From positions 62,001 to 126,000 of the forward strand of contig NZ_CAIJCS010000019.1 of assembly GCF_903819165.1 (NCBI RefSeq): a stretch of DNA of 64,000 nt, in the 5' to 3' direction. The DNA comes from Aedoeadaptatus nemausensis. GTDB lineage: Bacteria > Bacillota > Clostridia > Tissierellales > Peptoniphilaceae. The notes under the pieces were generated by a model. The model was given only the letters and a program-made list of their open reading frames with translations. It was not told the origin of the DNA and did not search any database. Both the position numbers and the translations under genes were made by a program. Shown piece by piece: positions 46,943 to 56,388 of this stretch (the first letter of the stretch is position 1; the number at the start of each line of letters is the position of its first letter).

Positions 46943-48268
46943 TTACAGATTTAATAAATGGCTCGCCACTTCGAAATAAACGAGAAGGGCGAAGGTGTCT
47001 ACTAATGTGGTAATAATGGGTCCCGCCATTACCGTGGGGTCCACATTGATTTTATCCGCAATCAAGGGGAGCATGCCCCCTATAACTTTAGAAAGGGTCA
47101 CCGTAATTAAGAGAGTAAGGGATACGGTGAGCTTAATGGCCAATGTTTCCGGCCCCAAAATGGTCATGCGTATAAAATTGACGACGACGAGGACAAAGCC
47201 CGTCATAAGCCCGACTCGCGCCTCTTTCCATATGACATTCAGCGTATCGGCGAAGGTAATATCGCCTGTATATAGGAAGCGAATGGCGGTGGTAGACGCT
47301 TGGCTCCCTGCGTTTCCGCCGGAGTCCATGAGCATGGGAATGTAGGCGGTAAGGGCGACGCTCGCCGCCAAAAGGGATTCGTAGCGCTGAATAATGAAGC
47401 CCGTCATGGTGGCGGTAATCAAACAGATGATGAGCCAGGTGGTGCGGTCTTTTGCAATGGCGAAGATGGAGCGGTCCAAATAAGAATCGTCCGACGATTC
47501 CTGAATACCGTGGATATTGGAAAGGTCTTCTTCGTATTCTTCCCGCATAACGTCGATGGCGTCTTCCACCGGTACGATACCGATCAGGCGGCCTTCGGAG
47601 TCCGTAACGGGAATTTCCGAAAGATCGTATCGGTAGGCGATTTTCGCGACGATCTCCTGGTCGTCCGTCGCCTCGATGGAGCCGGGCAGGGGCTCGAGTA
47701 AATCTTCCAATACACTGTCCGGCGATCTTAAAATATCTGCCAGGTAAACATAGCCCAGGAGAACCAGTGATTTATCCGTTACCCAGATTTGCTCCAGTTT
47801 GTCGGCATCGAGATCCGAGGAGATGACCCGCTTCAATACATCTTCGCAAGTGCTCGTGGCTTTTGCCGATAAAAATTCCACGGTCATAATGGAGCCGACG
47901 GAATCTTTCGGATAGCCTAAGAGGCGGTTGATGACTCTTCTGCGATCGCCGACGACGAATTCGTCCATAACGCGGCGCACCATATTGGCGGGGAGTTCCT
48001 GAAGCGTGTCCACCAGCTCGTCCTCGTCGAGTTCGGTGATGAGCTCCTCGACATCTTCATCGGAGAAACGCTCGATGATTTCACGCTTTTTATCCCGATC
48101 CATTTCGGCGAAAGTATCCGCCGCCAAATCTTTATCTAACAATTTAAAGCGCAGCATGATTTCCTTAACGCTCATCTCGTCGAATGATTCCGCAAGGTCC
48201 ACCGGGTCCATGTGGTTGATCTCCGATTGGAGAGAGTTAATTTCGTCAATGTCGTAATTACGTTTCAT
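46943..48268 (-). CDS. mgtE: Magnesium transporter MgtE
   Basis: 441 aa with the full MgtE plan: acidic N-terminal superhelical domain (residues 1-130), two CBS domains (about 130-255; SVGSIMTVEF; EIPVTDSEGRLIGIVPVEDA) and five TM helices (about 285-441; PMLMDSGGNAGSQ; GPIITTLVDTFALLVYF). A Mg2+-gated channel for uptake. GGGGGG lies 5 nt upstream of the ATG. The leader carries a terminator hairpin inside a tiny ORF. Confidence 0.97.
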   Translation of the reverse strand: MKRNYDIDEINSLQSEINHMDPVDLAESFDEMSVKEIMLRFKLLDKDLAADTFAEMDRDKKREIIERFSDEDVEELITELDEDELVDTLQELPANMVRRVMDEFVVGDRRRVINRLLGYPKDSVGSIMTVEFLSAKATSTCEDVLKRVISSDLDADKLEQIWVTDKSLVLLGYVYLADILRSPDSVLEDLLEPLPGSIEATDDQEIVAKIAYRYDLSEIPVTDSEGRLIGIVPVEDAIDVMREEYEEDLSNIHGIQESSDDSYLDRSIFAIAKDRTTWLIICLITATMTGFIIQRYESLLAASVALTAYIPMLMDSGGNAGSQASTTAIRFLYTGDITFADTLNVIWKEARVGLMTGFVLVVVNFIRMTILGPETLAIKLTVSLTLLITVTLSKVIGGMLPLIADKINVDPTVMAGPIITTLVDTFALLVYFEVASHLLNL

Positions 48269-48287
48269 GTCATCCCCCCTTTTTTTA

Positions 48288-48326
48288 TCAAGAAAAAAGG
48301 ATCGAGGGCTCCCAATCCTTTTTCAT
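48288..48326 (-). CDS. Possible 12-aa leader peptide of mgtE
   Basis: ATG at 48326, encoding MKKDWEPSILFS then TGA, ends 20 bp before mgtE. It has no Shine-Dalgarno, but the promoter would place its ATG close to the mRNA 5' end. The terminator stem lies wholly inside it, so translation would disrupt the hairpin. The Asp/Glu/Pro content recalls leader peptides that respond to low Mg2+. Speculative. Confidence 0.35.
   Translation of the reverse strand: MKKDWEPSILFS
48294..48323 (-). terminator. Leader terminator (attenuator) of mgtE
   Basis: Stem AAAAAGGAT/ATCCTTTTT followed on the minus strand by TTCTTG, between the promoter and mgtE. Confidence 0.65.
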
Positions 48327-48347
48327 TCGTTCTGTATGAATAGCCAA

Positions 48348-48353
48348 ATTATA
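48348..48353 (-). promoter_or_regulatory. Extended -10 promoter of mgtE
   Basis: Minus strand TATGG-TATAAT, an extended -10; no good -35. It is the only promoter-like sequence upstream of the leader. Confidence 0.55.
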
Positions 48354-48409
48354 CCATAGGCGACGAAAAGAAGATAGTTTTCCCCAATTTATCCCGATCC
48401 GCACAAAAA

Positions 48410-48435
48410 AACAGACCGACCGGAGTCGATCTGTT
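48410..48435 (-). terminator. Terminator of the second subtilisin gene
   Basis: Stem AACAGA-CGAC/GTCG-TCTGTT followed on the minus strand by TTTTTTTG, 15 bp after the stop at 48450. Confidence 0.82.
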
Positions 48436-48449
48436 TTTGTTTTACCTTT

Positions 48450-51400
48450 TTAGTTGTCGCCTAATTGGTAAATGATTTGTGCCAGTTGAGCACGTGTAAA
48501 TTGTCCTTTCGGCATAAAGGTGTTGTCTCCGTTTCCGTGTAGGATTTCGTAGCGGCTCATGTGCATGACCGCTTCTTGTGCCCACTTGGGAATGGTGTTG
48601 AAGTCGGTGTATTGGGGTGTCTTTTCGCTTTCTTTCAATTGAATGTTTAAAGCTTTGGTGTATCTGTAGAGGATAGTAGCCATTTCCGCGCGATCTAATG
48701 TTTTATCCGGCGCGAAGTTTTGCTCGCCCACTCCGTAGACGATTTTGTTTTCTGCCGCCCACGCAATATAGGGGTTGGCATAGTCTCCTGCTTTAAGATC
48801 TTTGTAAGAAGCTGTTTGATATTTGCTCACATCCACTTGGGCGTAGCGTCCCAGTACGGTGACATATTGTGCCCGGGTAATGGGGAGATCGGGCATGAAG
48901 ACTAAATCGCCCGCAATGTCGTTGAAGTAGCCTTTGTTCAATGCGTTTCGAATAGCGGTTTCGCCCCAGTGTCCGGCAAAATCGCTTTTTGCTTGGGGAG
49001 CTTTTTGAGGCTTCGCCGGGCTTTCGGCAGGTGAACTTCCTTTCGGTGTAAGATTGAGCCAGTTCTCTTTCGAGGTGCCGCTGTCGGGTTTTGTTTCGGG
49101 CGTCGGTTGTGACGGATGGTTCGGCTTTACTTCCGCCTTATTTTTCCATTTCGCCGTAATGGTCATGCTTTCTTTCACTGTTATTTCTGTGCCGGGTTGC
49201 ATGGTGTGTCCCGCTACGATCCAGCCTTCAAATTCTTTTCCTGCCGGGGGTTCCAATCCGTTTTGCGGCAAGGTGATCTTGTCGCCTCTTTTTACTTCGA
49301 GGGCTTGTAACATGCCTTTTCCGCCTGCTTTTTCGAAGTCGATCGTCACTTTTTCCACAGTTTTCGCATTTTTAAAGATGGAGGTGAGGATCAGATCGGT
49401 TTTGACATCGATCACTTCGCCCGGTTGGCGTAAATCTTTCAGTTCTTTATCTTCTTCCAGGCGTGCGCTGCGATACTTCCTATCGCCGCGAGTGTTAAAG
49501 GCGTTGGCTTCTTCTACGCGCCAGCCTGCAAATATTTTTCCCGCCGGCGCTTTAATGGCGCACTCAGGCAGTGCCATATCTTCGCCTTTGGCGACCTTTA
49601 TGGGCGCCATGGTACCCGTGCCTTCGCCGGAGTTGATTTTGATCGTTACCACGGCGTTCGGCATTTCCTTAAGGTTCTTGTCTTTAGGATCGAAGGAGAC
49701 GATCTTTACCGTTGTGTTCCGCGCGTAGTCTTTTGCGACCACTTTGATTTCGTAGGGTGCGACGCCGTAGGTTTCCAGCTTCGTATCGGCAGAATAAGGC
49801 TTGCCGTTAATAAAGATTTCTTTTTCCTGGATTTGGCCTTTTTTTCCTCCTGTGCGCTTATCCGTAACGTTCACGTAAAGCTTTTTATCGTTACCATAGG
49901 GGATGGCCTGTGCATTGTCTTCGGCATTTTTCGTAATGGTAACCGTCGGCTTCACATTGTCCAGATAGAGATGGTATTGACTGGCGAGGGCTCTTTGGAT
50001 GATCTTGCCTTCGCTGTCTTTTATGTCGCCGGGCATGCCGTTGCCGGAGTAATCTTTCGCCGCCCAATCCAAACGGTCGCCGTCTTCAAAGGGAATTTTT
50101 ACTTCGAAGGGTCGGCTGTTGTCGCTCTTCAGATCGCCGTAGATCAGGTACTCATCGACGATACTTTCGTTGATGCGCAGGTGCCAGTTAAAGCCGCCTT
50201 TGTCGCCGACCACGCCTTTCATTACCATGGGGCTGGTGCGAAGGAAGAGGTTGTTGTCGGGGGTGGGATTAAAGTAGTTTTTATCCATGTCTAATTGCAC
50301 GGCATCTTTATCGAAGTAGACACATTTTCCTTTTTCCGAAATCAGATTGTCTTCTTTCAGCACGACTTTTCCGTCGACTTTTACGGCATTGCCTTTTGAA
50401 TCTAAGTCGATTTTGTAGATCTTGTAGTTCAGATGGTTGAAACCCTGCAATATATTGACGTGGAGATTTTCCTGTTTGCTGAACTCTTGTCCCGGAGCGC
50501 ATTTGCTTGCGTCGCTGTAATAGATTTCAGATCCCAGGGGCTTTAGTCCGTTTTTGCCCGGGTTGATGGAGGTGATTTGAACGGCGTAACCTTTATAGAT
50601 TTTAAGGTCTTCCCGCATTCTGAAGATGGGGTTTCCGTTCACATCCTTATCGGCGACGACTTTGCCTTTTAAGTCGCCGTTGTCCAATTCTTCCACGTCG
50701 CCGATTTTGGATTCGACGGGATGAAGGATTTTTTTATCTTCTTCTTTTTTCTTTTCTTCGGGCATTCTGAAGAAGATCTCCTTGCTCTTTCCCTGTTTAT
50801 CTTCGACATATAATTTAATATCCCGCTCGAAATTGGTTCCCTTGTCGTTATTGACATCATCTTTGTTTCCGTAGAAGTCGAAGGAAAGGGTGTCGGTTTT
50901 GTCGTTGTAATCGAAGGTCATGACTTCGGCGCGCTTATTGGTCTTCATCATGGTCGCCGATTGGTAATACATCTTAGCGCTTTTCGATACATTTTTCAGC
51001 GTACCGGAGATGCGGAAACCACCGTCCTGATCGGGGGTGATTTTTCCCACATAGCCTTTTTTCTCCAAACCCGCCATGGTTTCCTTGGCGTATTCCATAT
51101 TCGTTCCATCTTCATAGAACAGAGGATTGCCATCGGCATCGAGTTTGCCGTTAAAATCGCCGTAATCGGTGTAGGGTTTTTCTTCGCCTGTAATAAAGTC
51201 GTATTTATTATATGTTTTCGGCTTCGGTATGCTCCGTAAATCGGAATCTTCTAATTTTCCTGTAGTGGAATGTGTTTTGTCCAAGACGATTTCAGGTGCG
51301 CCTTCGACCTTTTTGTCGTTTTCTTCTTTTTCTTCCGCCGGTTTATTCTCGAGGGGTGCATTTGTCTTCAGCTTGTTGCTCTCGATGGCATATTTATCAT

Positions 51401-52189
51401 TTGCCTTGTATGCCTCTTCATCCTTATTTGCCTTTTCGTTAATTTGATAGTTCAGCTTACCGTCTGTAAGATTTTTATCGAATTTTACGCGGAAAGTGTC
51501 GGAGAAGTTGGCGGCGCCGTCAAGTGCGGCAAGTTCCAAGGTCTTGCCCTGAAGATTGCTGTTGGCGCCTCGAATAACGTAGCGTGTTTCGCCTTTTATA
51601 GGATCGTAGCCTTTGTTGATCACCTTCAAATCGGGCTCTTTGATCAGGTTCCCTTCTTCGTCGACAAAGGAGGCTCCTAAGAACCAAAGTTTGTTGGCTA
51701 CTTCTTTAAAGGCCGCCGGATTTTTGATCTGATCGTAATTAAACCAGGTCTTAGATTTGTCCGGGTGTTGGTGATAGCTGTCTTTCGCCACAACCTTAAT
51801 TTCATCGGGATCGGAACAATCGACGGAGAGGATTTTCGGCGCCGTATTGTCGACCTTTACGGGAATATAGGATACTTGATAGGGGTAATCCGGCGTGAGG
51901 CGGTATTGGAATTTGTAGAAGTATTGACCTTCTGCAAGGGGGGTTAGACCGGGTTCAATATATTCTCCATTTAACTGCATCGTTTTCGGCGAATATACTT
52001 TGCCGTCCCATTGCATTTCGGGGAATACTTTCATTTTAGACTTTTTCATACCTTTAGCCGTATTGCTCTTACTGTTCAGTATCCCTTTTATAAATTGTTG
52101 TACGGAAAGCACTTTTAAGTCCCGTTGACCTGCTTCTTCCCGTTGATTGACGATGGCTACTTTTGCATCGTAGGCTGAGCGTAAAATAA
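48450..52189 (-). CDS. C-terminal part of the frameshifted subtilisin: beta domains, InlB repeats, SLH
   Basis: An open frame can be read from the C tract at 52190 to the stop at 48450; the first internal ATG is unlikely to be a true start. It continues the protease at 52190-55059 in a shifted frame: LILRSAYDAKVAIVNQREEAG follows naturally on the upstream half. It holds Fn3/Ig-like domains (NGEYIEPGLTPLAEGQYFYKF; KVDNTAPKILSV), a Lys/Glu-rich region, two InlB-type repeats (near 49,650-49,100; IFAGWRVEE, EFEGWIVAG), a linker and three SLH repeats (48,455-49,000). On its own it lacks a signal peptide, so it would not reach the surface. Confidence 0.85.
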
Positions 52190-55059
52190 GGGGGGGTGGG
52201 GGTCACCATTTTGTCGGTGGTGTAGTTTTCGAGTATTTTACTGTCGCCTGTGGTTTGTTGTGAAAAGTCCATGCTGTTGTTCAGGGAGAAGAAGTCGGGA
52301 TCTTGTTCAAAGTTCGGGTTTCCGTCTTCCGTGTTTTGGATCACGCCCGCCGGGTTAAAGAGGTCGATCCCGTGTTCGCCGCCTCGCCCTCTGTTCATGG
52401 TACCGGGGCGTTTCAGATTGCCTTCGTCGTCGTATCCGACGATGCCTTTCGATTTGGAGCCGTCTTCCCATGCCCATTTATCGATAATGGTTTCTTTGTT
52501 CCAATCGCCTGCAAAGCCCATAACCGGCATGGATAGGGAGGGCTGTGCGTTTTCACCTTTACCTTCAACTGCCTCTTTCGATTCAAAGCTTATAAAGCTT
52601 TCCACGAATTGATCCTTTGCCTTGCCCGTGTCCATTTTCGCCGCAAGATTGTAGCTGCTGTGGGCGGGAACGGTAATGGTTTCGGCTGCAAGGTTCAGGC
52701 GGGCGCCTTCTACTTTTTTCGGGTGGATTTCCGCTACGATTTTTTGTCCGTCTTGGCTCTTTTCGTCTTTGTATTCTTCGTCCAGTTTCTTCACCGGTGT
52801 TTCGCCGTCGGTGGTCACCGGGCTTGCGGACACGTTAAATGTCAGATCGCGGTCGGAAATGTTGCGAAGGGTGATGGTGAAGTTTTTCGATCCGCCTTTA
52901 ATTTCTCTAAGTGATGCGGAACCGTAATCGTTTTCTACGCCGTCGCCACCTTTAGCTTTTACGGACACGATGACATTGTTTTTCAATGCTTTTTCTACGT
53001 CGATAATGCCCGCCCCTTGTTGACGAGGAGATGCAAATAATGTTTGGTTCTTTTCATCTTTTGTCGTCGGGTCTTTCATGGGGCGCGCCGTATTTTGGAG
53101 CATGATCTTCGTCAAGGATACGAGGTCGATACCCGATCCCTTGATGAGAGGATCTTTTTCGATTTGTTTCAAGCGCGGACGAATCAATACGGTAGAGGCC
53201 GACACCACAGGGGTCGCCATGGAGGTACCGCTCATGTATTGATAGGTGCTCTTACCGTTGATTACATTCAAGGTGGAGTAAATGTTTTTACCGGGAGCGG
53301 AAACGTCCGGTTTTAGGAGAAGATCGGTGCGAGGTCCCCATGATGTGGAGCCTGCAGGCACTTCGTCATCGCCCCATTTGATTTTGTCCTTTAAAAACTC
53401 GACCGACAGGCGCTTTTCTTGACCGACGGCAGGTTTATGAGCATCAAATGCTTTCATGTCCATGCGGTAATCGCCTTTGGCACTTTGTTTTTCATCGCCG
53501 CTACCTTGTTTTCCGGTGATCATATCCCAAAGATCGCGACCGTCGTAACCGGAAACGGAGAATACTTGCACTTGTGTACGTTCATCTTGCTCATAACCCA
53601 TAGCGGGTACATTTTCCCAGTCGTCGCGGTTGTAATAGGATACGGTGTTGACGACGATGACGCCGATAGCGCCTTTATTCTTCACTTTTTGGAAGGCGTA
53701 TTTCATATCGGTGGAGAAAATACGGTCCATGACGACGATTTTACCTTTAAGGTCTTTTCCGGCAATGTCCTCGTCTTGGCATTTGCCTAAGTAAATAAAA
53801 TCGTAATCTTTTTGGGTGAAGTGGTCTTTATCGAAGAAAGCGCCGATTTGAGCGTAGCGCATATCTTTTCCGCCGATTTTTACGCCGTTAAATTCTACGA
53901 CGGTGTTTCTCGACGAGGCGACGGCAATGGCGTCTTCGTGTGCTGCCGTACGGGTAACATTACCCGTGTCGGTCATTTTAAGAGCATTGTTGCTATAGCG
54001 ATCCCAAGAAGAATCGGACGCGGATGTGGCGTAGTTGCCCGTGGCGACGCAAACGGGTATGCCCGCTTTTCGAAGGCCGCGAATGGCTTCCCAGTATTTT
54101 TCGCCTACGAGTCCCGTTCCCGTAAAGCCTGATGAGATAGAAATAACATCGGCACCGTGGGTAATGCAGTCTTCAAAGGCGTGGAACATGGTTTCATCCC
54201 CCGCAAAACCGTCGCTGGCGTCAGAATACATTTTGTACGCCATTAACTGCGCATTGGGCGCAATGCCGCGAATCCCGTTTTTCTCCTGTAGATCTTTGTC
54301 CGTGGCGTTGGCCGCTAAAATACCGGAGATGTGCATGCCGTGAGGATCGTAATAATCGCTTCCGTCGTCGTACATTTCCTTGGTAATAGTGCCGCCGCTT
54401 AAGTAATTGAAGCTGCGAGGCACTTTCGGCGATAAGTAATAGGCTTTATCTTCAGACTTTAAATTATTTCCCTGAATTTTCGCAGCTGCTAATGCGTCGT
54501 CATCTAAACGCATATCTTTATGTTTATAATCCATTCCCGTGTCGATATTGGCGATGAGCATCCCCCGTCCGTCGTAATGTTTTCCGATTTCGGGGTTTTT
54601 AGCATTGATAGCTTTTAAGTAATCAGTAGCTTCGTTTGCTTTTACAACTTTCCTCGCATTTTCCATTAAAGGCTCGAGGGTTCCGCAACGTTCCACGCTT
54701 TTCACGCCGGCCATATTCCGAATGATTTCCGCCTGTTCGGGATAGATCTCCACGGAAACCGCCTTAAAAAGAATGTGATAGTCGTAGAGGATTTTTAAAT
54801 CCTTCATCTTCTTTAAATTTTCTTTCACCGATCCGCGAGCGGATTCATTAGAAAATTCAACTATGTAGGAATATTTTTCTTTTCGCATCTCTACATTTTT
54901 CTGCGACGCTTCAAATTCCTTGACAATGGCACTCTCCCGCGGGGCTTTATTATGTATTTCCCCCGCTTTTTCGCCGCCGGCCGCCGCTGCAATGGCACCT
55001 TCCGCTGAGGAAAAAACCATGGTTGCCGCTAAGAGTAAGCTGAGTATCTTTCTCTGCAT
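52069..55059 (-). CDS. N-terminal part of the frameshifted SLH subtilisin (S8) protease
   Basis: The start is the ATG at 55059 (AAGGAGG 6 nt upstream), not 55089. Signal peptide MQRKILSLLLAATMVFSSAEG, prodomain, and S8 triad in IDTGMDYKHKD (Asp), DPHGMHISG (His) and MSGTSMATPVVS (Ser), with an inserted PA domain and an Fn3-like region. After TTDKMVTPTP the frame runs out of register at a C7 tract and ends in 42 unrelated residues at 52069. The frame without the shift continues into the 48450-52189 segment, giving about 2,200 aa, the same size as the NEAT protease. As read, a truncated protease would be secreted without its wall anchor. Confidence 0.9.
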   Translation of the reverse strand: MQRKILSLLLAATMVFSSAEGAIAAAAGGEKAGEIHNKAPRESAIVKEFEASQKNVEMRKEKYSYIVEFSNESARGSVKENLKKMKDLKILYDYHILFKAVSVEIYPEQAEIIRNMAGVKSVERCGTLEPLMENARKVVKANEATDYLKAINAKNPEIGKHYDGRGMLIANIDTGMDYKHKDMRLDDDALAAAKIQGNNLKSEDKAYYLSPKVPRSFNYLSGGTITKEMYDDGSDYYDPHGMHISGILAANATDKDLQEKNGIRGIAPNAQLMAYKMYSDASDGFAGDETMFHAFEDCITHGADVISISSGFTGTGLVGEKYWEAIRGLRKAGIPVCVATGNYATSASDSSWDRYSNNALKMTDTGNVTRTAAHEDAIAVASSRNTVVEFNGVKIGGKDMRYAQIGAFFDKDHFTQKDYDFIYLGKCQDEDIAGKDLKGKIVVMDRIFSTDMKYAFQKVKNKGAIGVIVVNTVSYYNRDDWENVPAMGYEQDERTQVQVFSVSGYDGRDLWDMITGKQGSGDEKQSAKGDYRMDMKAFDAHKPAVGQEKRLSVEFLKDKIKWGDDEVPAGSTSWGPRTDLLLKPDVSAPGKNIYSTLNVINGKSTYQYMSGTSMATPVVSASTVLIRPRLKQIEKDPLIKGSGIDLVSLTKIMLQNTARPMKDPTTKDEKNQTLFASPRQQGAGIIDVEKALKNNVIVSVKAKGGDGVENDYGSASLREIKGGSKNFTITLRNISDRDLTFNVSASPVTTDGETPVKKLDEEYKDEKSQDGQKIVAEIHPKKVEGARLNLAAETITVPAHSSYNLAAKMDTGKAKDQFVESFISFESKEAVEGKGENAQPSLSMPVMGFAGDWNKETIIDKWAWEDGSKSKGIVGYDDEGNLKRPGTMNRGRGGEHGIDLFNPAGVIQNTEDGNPNFEQDPDFFSLNNSMDFSQQTTGDSKILENYTTDKMVTPTPPYFTLSLRCKSSHRQSTGRSRSTGLKSAFRTTIYKRDTEQ
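52190..52202. repeat. Homopolymer tract G7-T-G5 at the frameshift
   Basis: Plus strand GGGGGGG T GGGGG (C tract in the coding strand). Losing one base from the G7 run would join both halves in frame. Typical of slipped-strand phase variation, also a common sequencing error site. Confidence 0.85.
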
Positions 55060-55098
55060 CCAAAACCTCCTTATTAATTGATTCATCATGAATACAAA

Positions 55099-55113
55099 TG
55101 ATAATCATTATCG
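55099..55113. promoter_or_regulatory. Near-consensus Fur box before the second subtilisin
   Basis: TGATAATCATTATCG matches 14 of 15 positions of the Fur consensus palindrome and sits just downstream of the promoter. Confidence 0.8.
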
Positions 55114-55123
55114 TACGATCAAC

Positions 55124-55152
55124 ATTATAATTTCTTCTTTTATCACCGTCAA
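55124..55152 (-). promoter_or_regulatory. Promoter of the second subtilisin gene
   Basis: Minus strand TTGACG (55147-55152), 17-nt spacer, TATAAT (55124-55129). Confidence 0.8.
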
Positions 55153-55243
55153 GGTCTTTTTCATTTTATTGAAATTCATACCTCATTTTTCATCGCCGAT
55201 ACCGAACAAGGATCTTTGTTTAGAATGTCTTTACAAAAAAGAA

Positions 55244-55271
55244 AAAGCAGCCTTTACAAAAAGACTGCTTT
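55244..55271 (-). terminator. Second hairpin downstream of the tRNA remnant
   Basis: Stem AAAGCAG-CTTT/AAAG-CTGCTTT followed on the minus strand by TTTTCTTTTTTG. It would stop transcription coming from the prophage or tRNA side. Confidence 0.7.
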
Positions 55272-55288
55272 CAAAATGCATAAAAAAA

Positions 55289-55308
55289 CGACCGGTTCTC
55301 ACCGGCCG
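55289..55308 (-). terminator. Terminator of the interrupted tRNA gene
   Basis: Stem CGACCGGT/ACCGGCCG, followed on the minus strand by seven T. It begins 11 bp after the CCA end of the tRNA remnant. Confidence 0.82.
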
Positions 55309-55318
55309 CTTTTAAAAG

Positions 55319-55344
55319 TGGTCGAGATGACAGGATTTGAACCT
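55319..55344 (-). other. 3' end of a tRNA gene: prophage attachment site
   Basis: Minus strand AGGTTCAAATCCTGTC then ATCTCGACCA: T-loop, T-stem, acceptor 3' strand, discriminator A and encoded CCA. The 5' side (TTGTGTGTT) does not complete the T-stem or the rest of a tRNA. The CATCTCG-A-CCA end implies a C1:G72 pair and A73, typical of tRNA-Pro. It should be the copy displaced by integration; the intact tRNA is expected at the other end of the prophage. Confidence 0.8.
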
Positions 55345-55444
55345 AACACACAATCTCGAAACAACGCCTAAAACAAGCCATTTATTCCAATTATCATTTA
55401 AAAATCGGGGAGTTTAGTCGGGGACTGTGATATAAAACAAAAAA

Positions 55445-55461
55445 GCGGGGATCCACCCCGC
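55445..55461. terminator. Terminator at the end of the prophage accessory genes
   Basis: Stem GCGGGG/CCCCGC with T6/A6 on either side; bidirectional. Confidence 0.82.
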
Positions 55462-55472
55462 CTTTTTTATGC

Positions 55473-55685
55473 TTAAATCTGTCCGTTTTCTTCCGCTTCT
55501 TTTACCGCTCTATTTACGTTTTCTTCTTCGTCAAAATAATCTTCATCTGTTGCGGCTTCCGGGTAGTTGTCGGCGTTAACTCTGATATATGCCATCTCGC
55601 CGTCTACATTAAATTCAAGGGTGTATTCGTTCATGGCTTCGTCGTAGGTTACGGTGTTGAGGTTTTCGATGTTTAAGTTTTTCAT
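55473..55685 (-). CDS. Small acidic prophage protein
   Basis: 70 aa, strongly acidic (about 20 Asp/Glu against 5 Lys/Arg), with no signal peptide and no known motif. AAGGGGG lies ahead of the ATG. Last gene of the accessory run next to the attachment site. Small acidic phage proteins in such places include DNA mimics and anti-defence factors; nothing here proves that. Confidence 0.65.
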   Translation of the reverse strand: MKNLNIENLNTVTYDEAMNEYTLEFNVDGEMAYIRVNADNYPEAATDEDYFDEEENVNRAVKEAEENGQI

Positions 55686-55700
55686 AATTTACCCCCTTAT

Positions 55701-56027
55701 TTATTGTATTTCGAGGAGTGCTTCCTCAATTTTTGCTTCTAAGTCGTCTTTGTCGTTATTTGGTAGGACAATCTCGCCGGTCTTTAGGTCGATAAACGCT
55801 TTGTCTAGGTTGCTCAAGATACGCCCACACGCTGAGTTTGAGATATACTCTCCGTTGATTTCCGCTTCGCTTATGTTGCCTGTACCATATCTTTTATATC
55901 TTAAGCCGATCAATTCAGGGGCGGCTTTTTTAATATATAGACGATCTCTCCCTGCCTTCGTCCATCTCTTTGCACCTAGTTCGGTTAAGCTGTTGATCAT
56001 TTTTTCGGTAATTTCAATCTTCGTCAT
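55701..56027 (-). CDS. Prophage protein of unknown function
   Basis: 108 aa. Starts with MTKIEITEKMINSLTELGAKRWTKAGRDRLYI, a helix then a short basic strand-like segment, and ends with an acidic helix. The first part resembles DNA- or nucleotide-binding small phage proteins only superficially. Strong GGAGAT site before the ATG. Same run as its neighbours. Confidence 0.65.
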   Translation of the reverse strand: MTKIEITEKMINSLTELGAKRWTKAGRDRLYIKKAAPELIGLRYKRYGTGNISEAEINGEYISNSACGRILSNLDKAFIDLKTGEIVLPNNDKDDLEAKIEEALLEIQ

Positions 56028-56061
56028 GTTGGATCTCCTTTTTGTTTAGTTGGTGATTTCT

Positions 56062-56304
56062 TCAATTAATCCTAGTGTTATATCCTCTCGCCGTCAACCA
56101 GTTTAGCGAATTCAATCTTAAACTTTGTGGAAGATCTAATCGATGGAAAATTGTCTTATGCATCACAATTTCTAAAATTTCATCCTCGACCTCGGGTTCT
56201 TCACCGCTAATCAGAACAAAGAATTTTTTTAATTCTTCTATATCCTGCGTTACAAGTGCTTTACCTAGTTCGTCAAAAAAGTAATTGTTTCTTTTCGTTC
56301 TCAT
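56062..56304 (-). CDS. Prophage protein of unknown function, operator-controlled
   Basis: 80 aa, mainly helical with an acidic centre (SGEEPEVEDEILEIV). First gene after the promoter at 56357-56385, which carries a 20-bp palindrome shared with the promoter at 57232. AAAGGAG upstream. No family recognised. Confidence 0.65.
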   Translation of the reverse strand: MRTKRNNYFFDELGKALVTQDIEELKKFFVLISGEEPEVEDEILEIVMHKTIFHRLDLPQSLRLNSLNWLTARGYNTRIN

Positions 56305-56356
56305 TCTAATTCTCCTTTGATCTCGGGGTGTTTCCCTTTCCTTATTTCTTAATTAT

Positions 56357-56385
56357 ATTATAATATTGAGTTTGTACAAATTCAA
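56357..56385 (-). promoter_or_regulatory. Prophage promoter with palindromic operator
   Basis: Minus strand TTGAAT, 17-nt spacer, TATAAT. TTGAGTTTGTACAAATTCAA (56366-56385) is a 20-bp near-perfect palindrome covering the -35 and most of the spacer. Confidence 0.75.
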
Positions 56386-56388
56386 GTA

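Noticed and set aside
48269-48360. M-box magnesium riboswitch before mgtE
   Set aside because: The leader from the predicted start is only about 80 nt, too short for an M-box, and lacks its conserved stems.
48450-52112. An independent 1220-aa surface protein starting MLSVQQFI
   Set aside because: No ribosome site or signal peptide; its upstream codons in the same frame continue the subtilisin across the C tract, so it is the second half of one gene.
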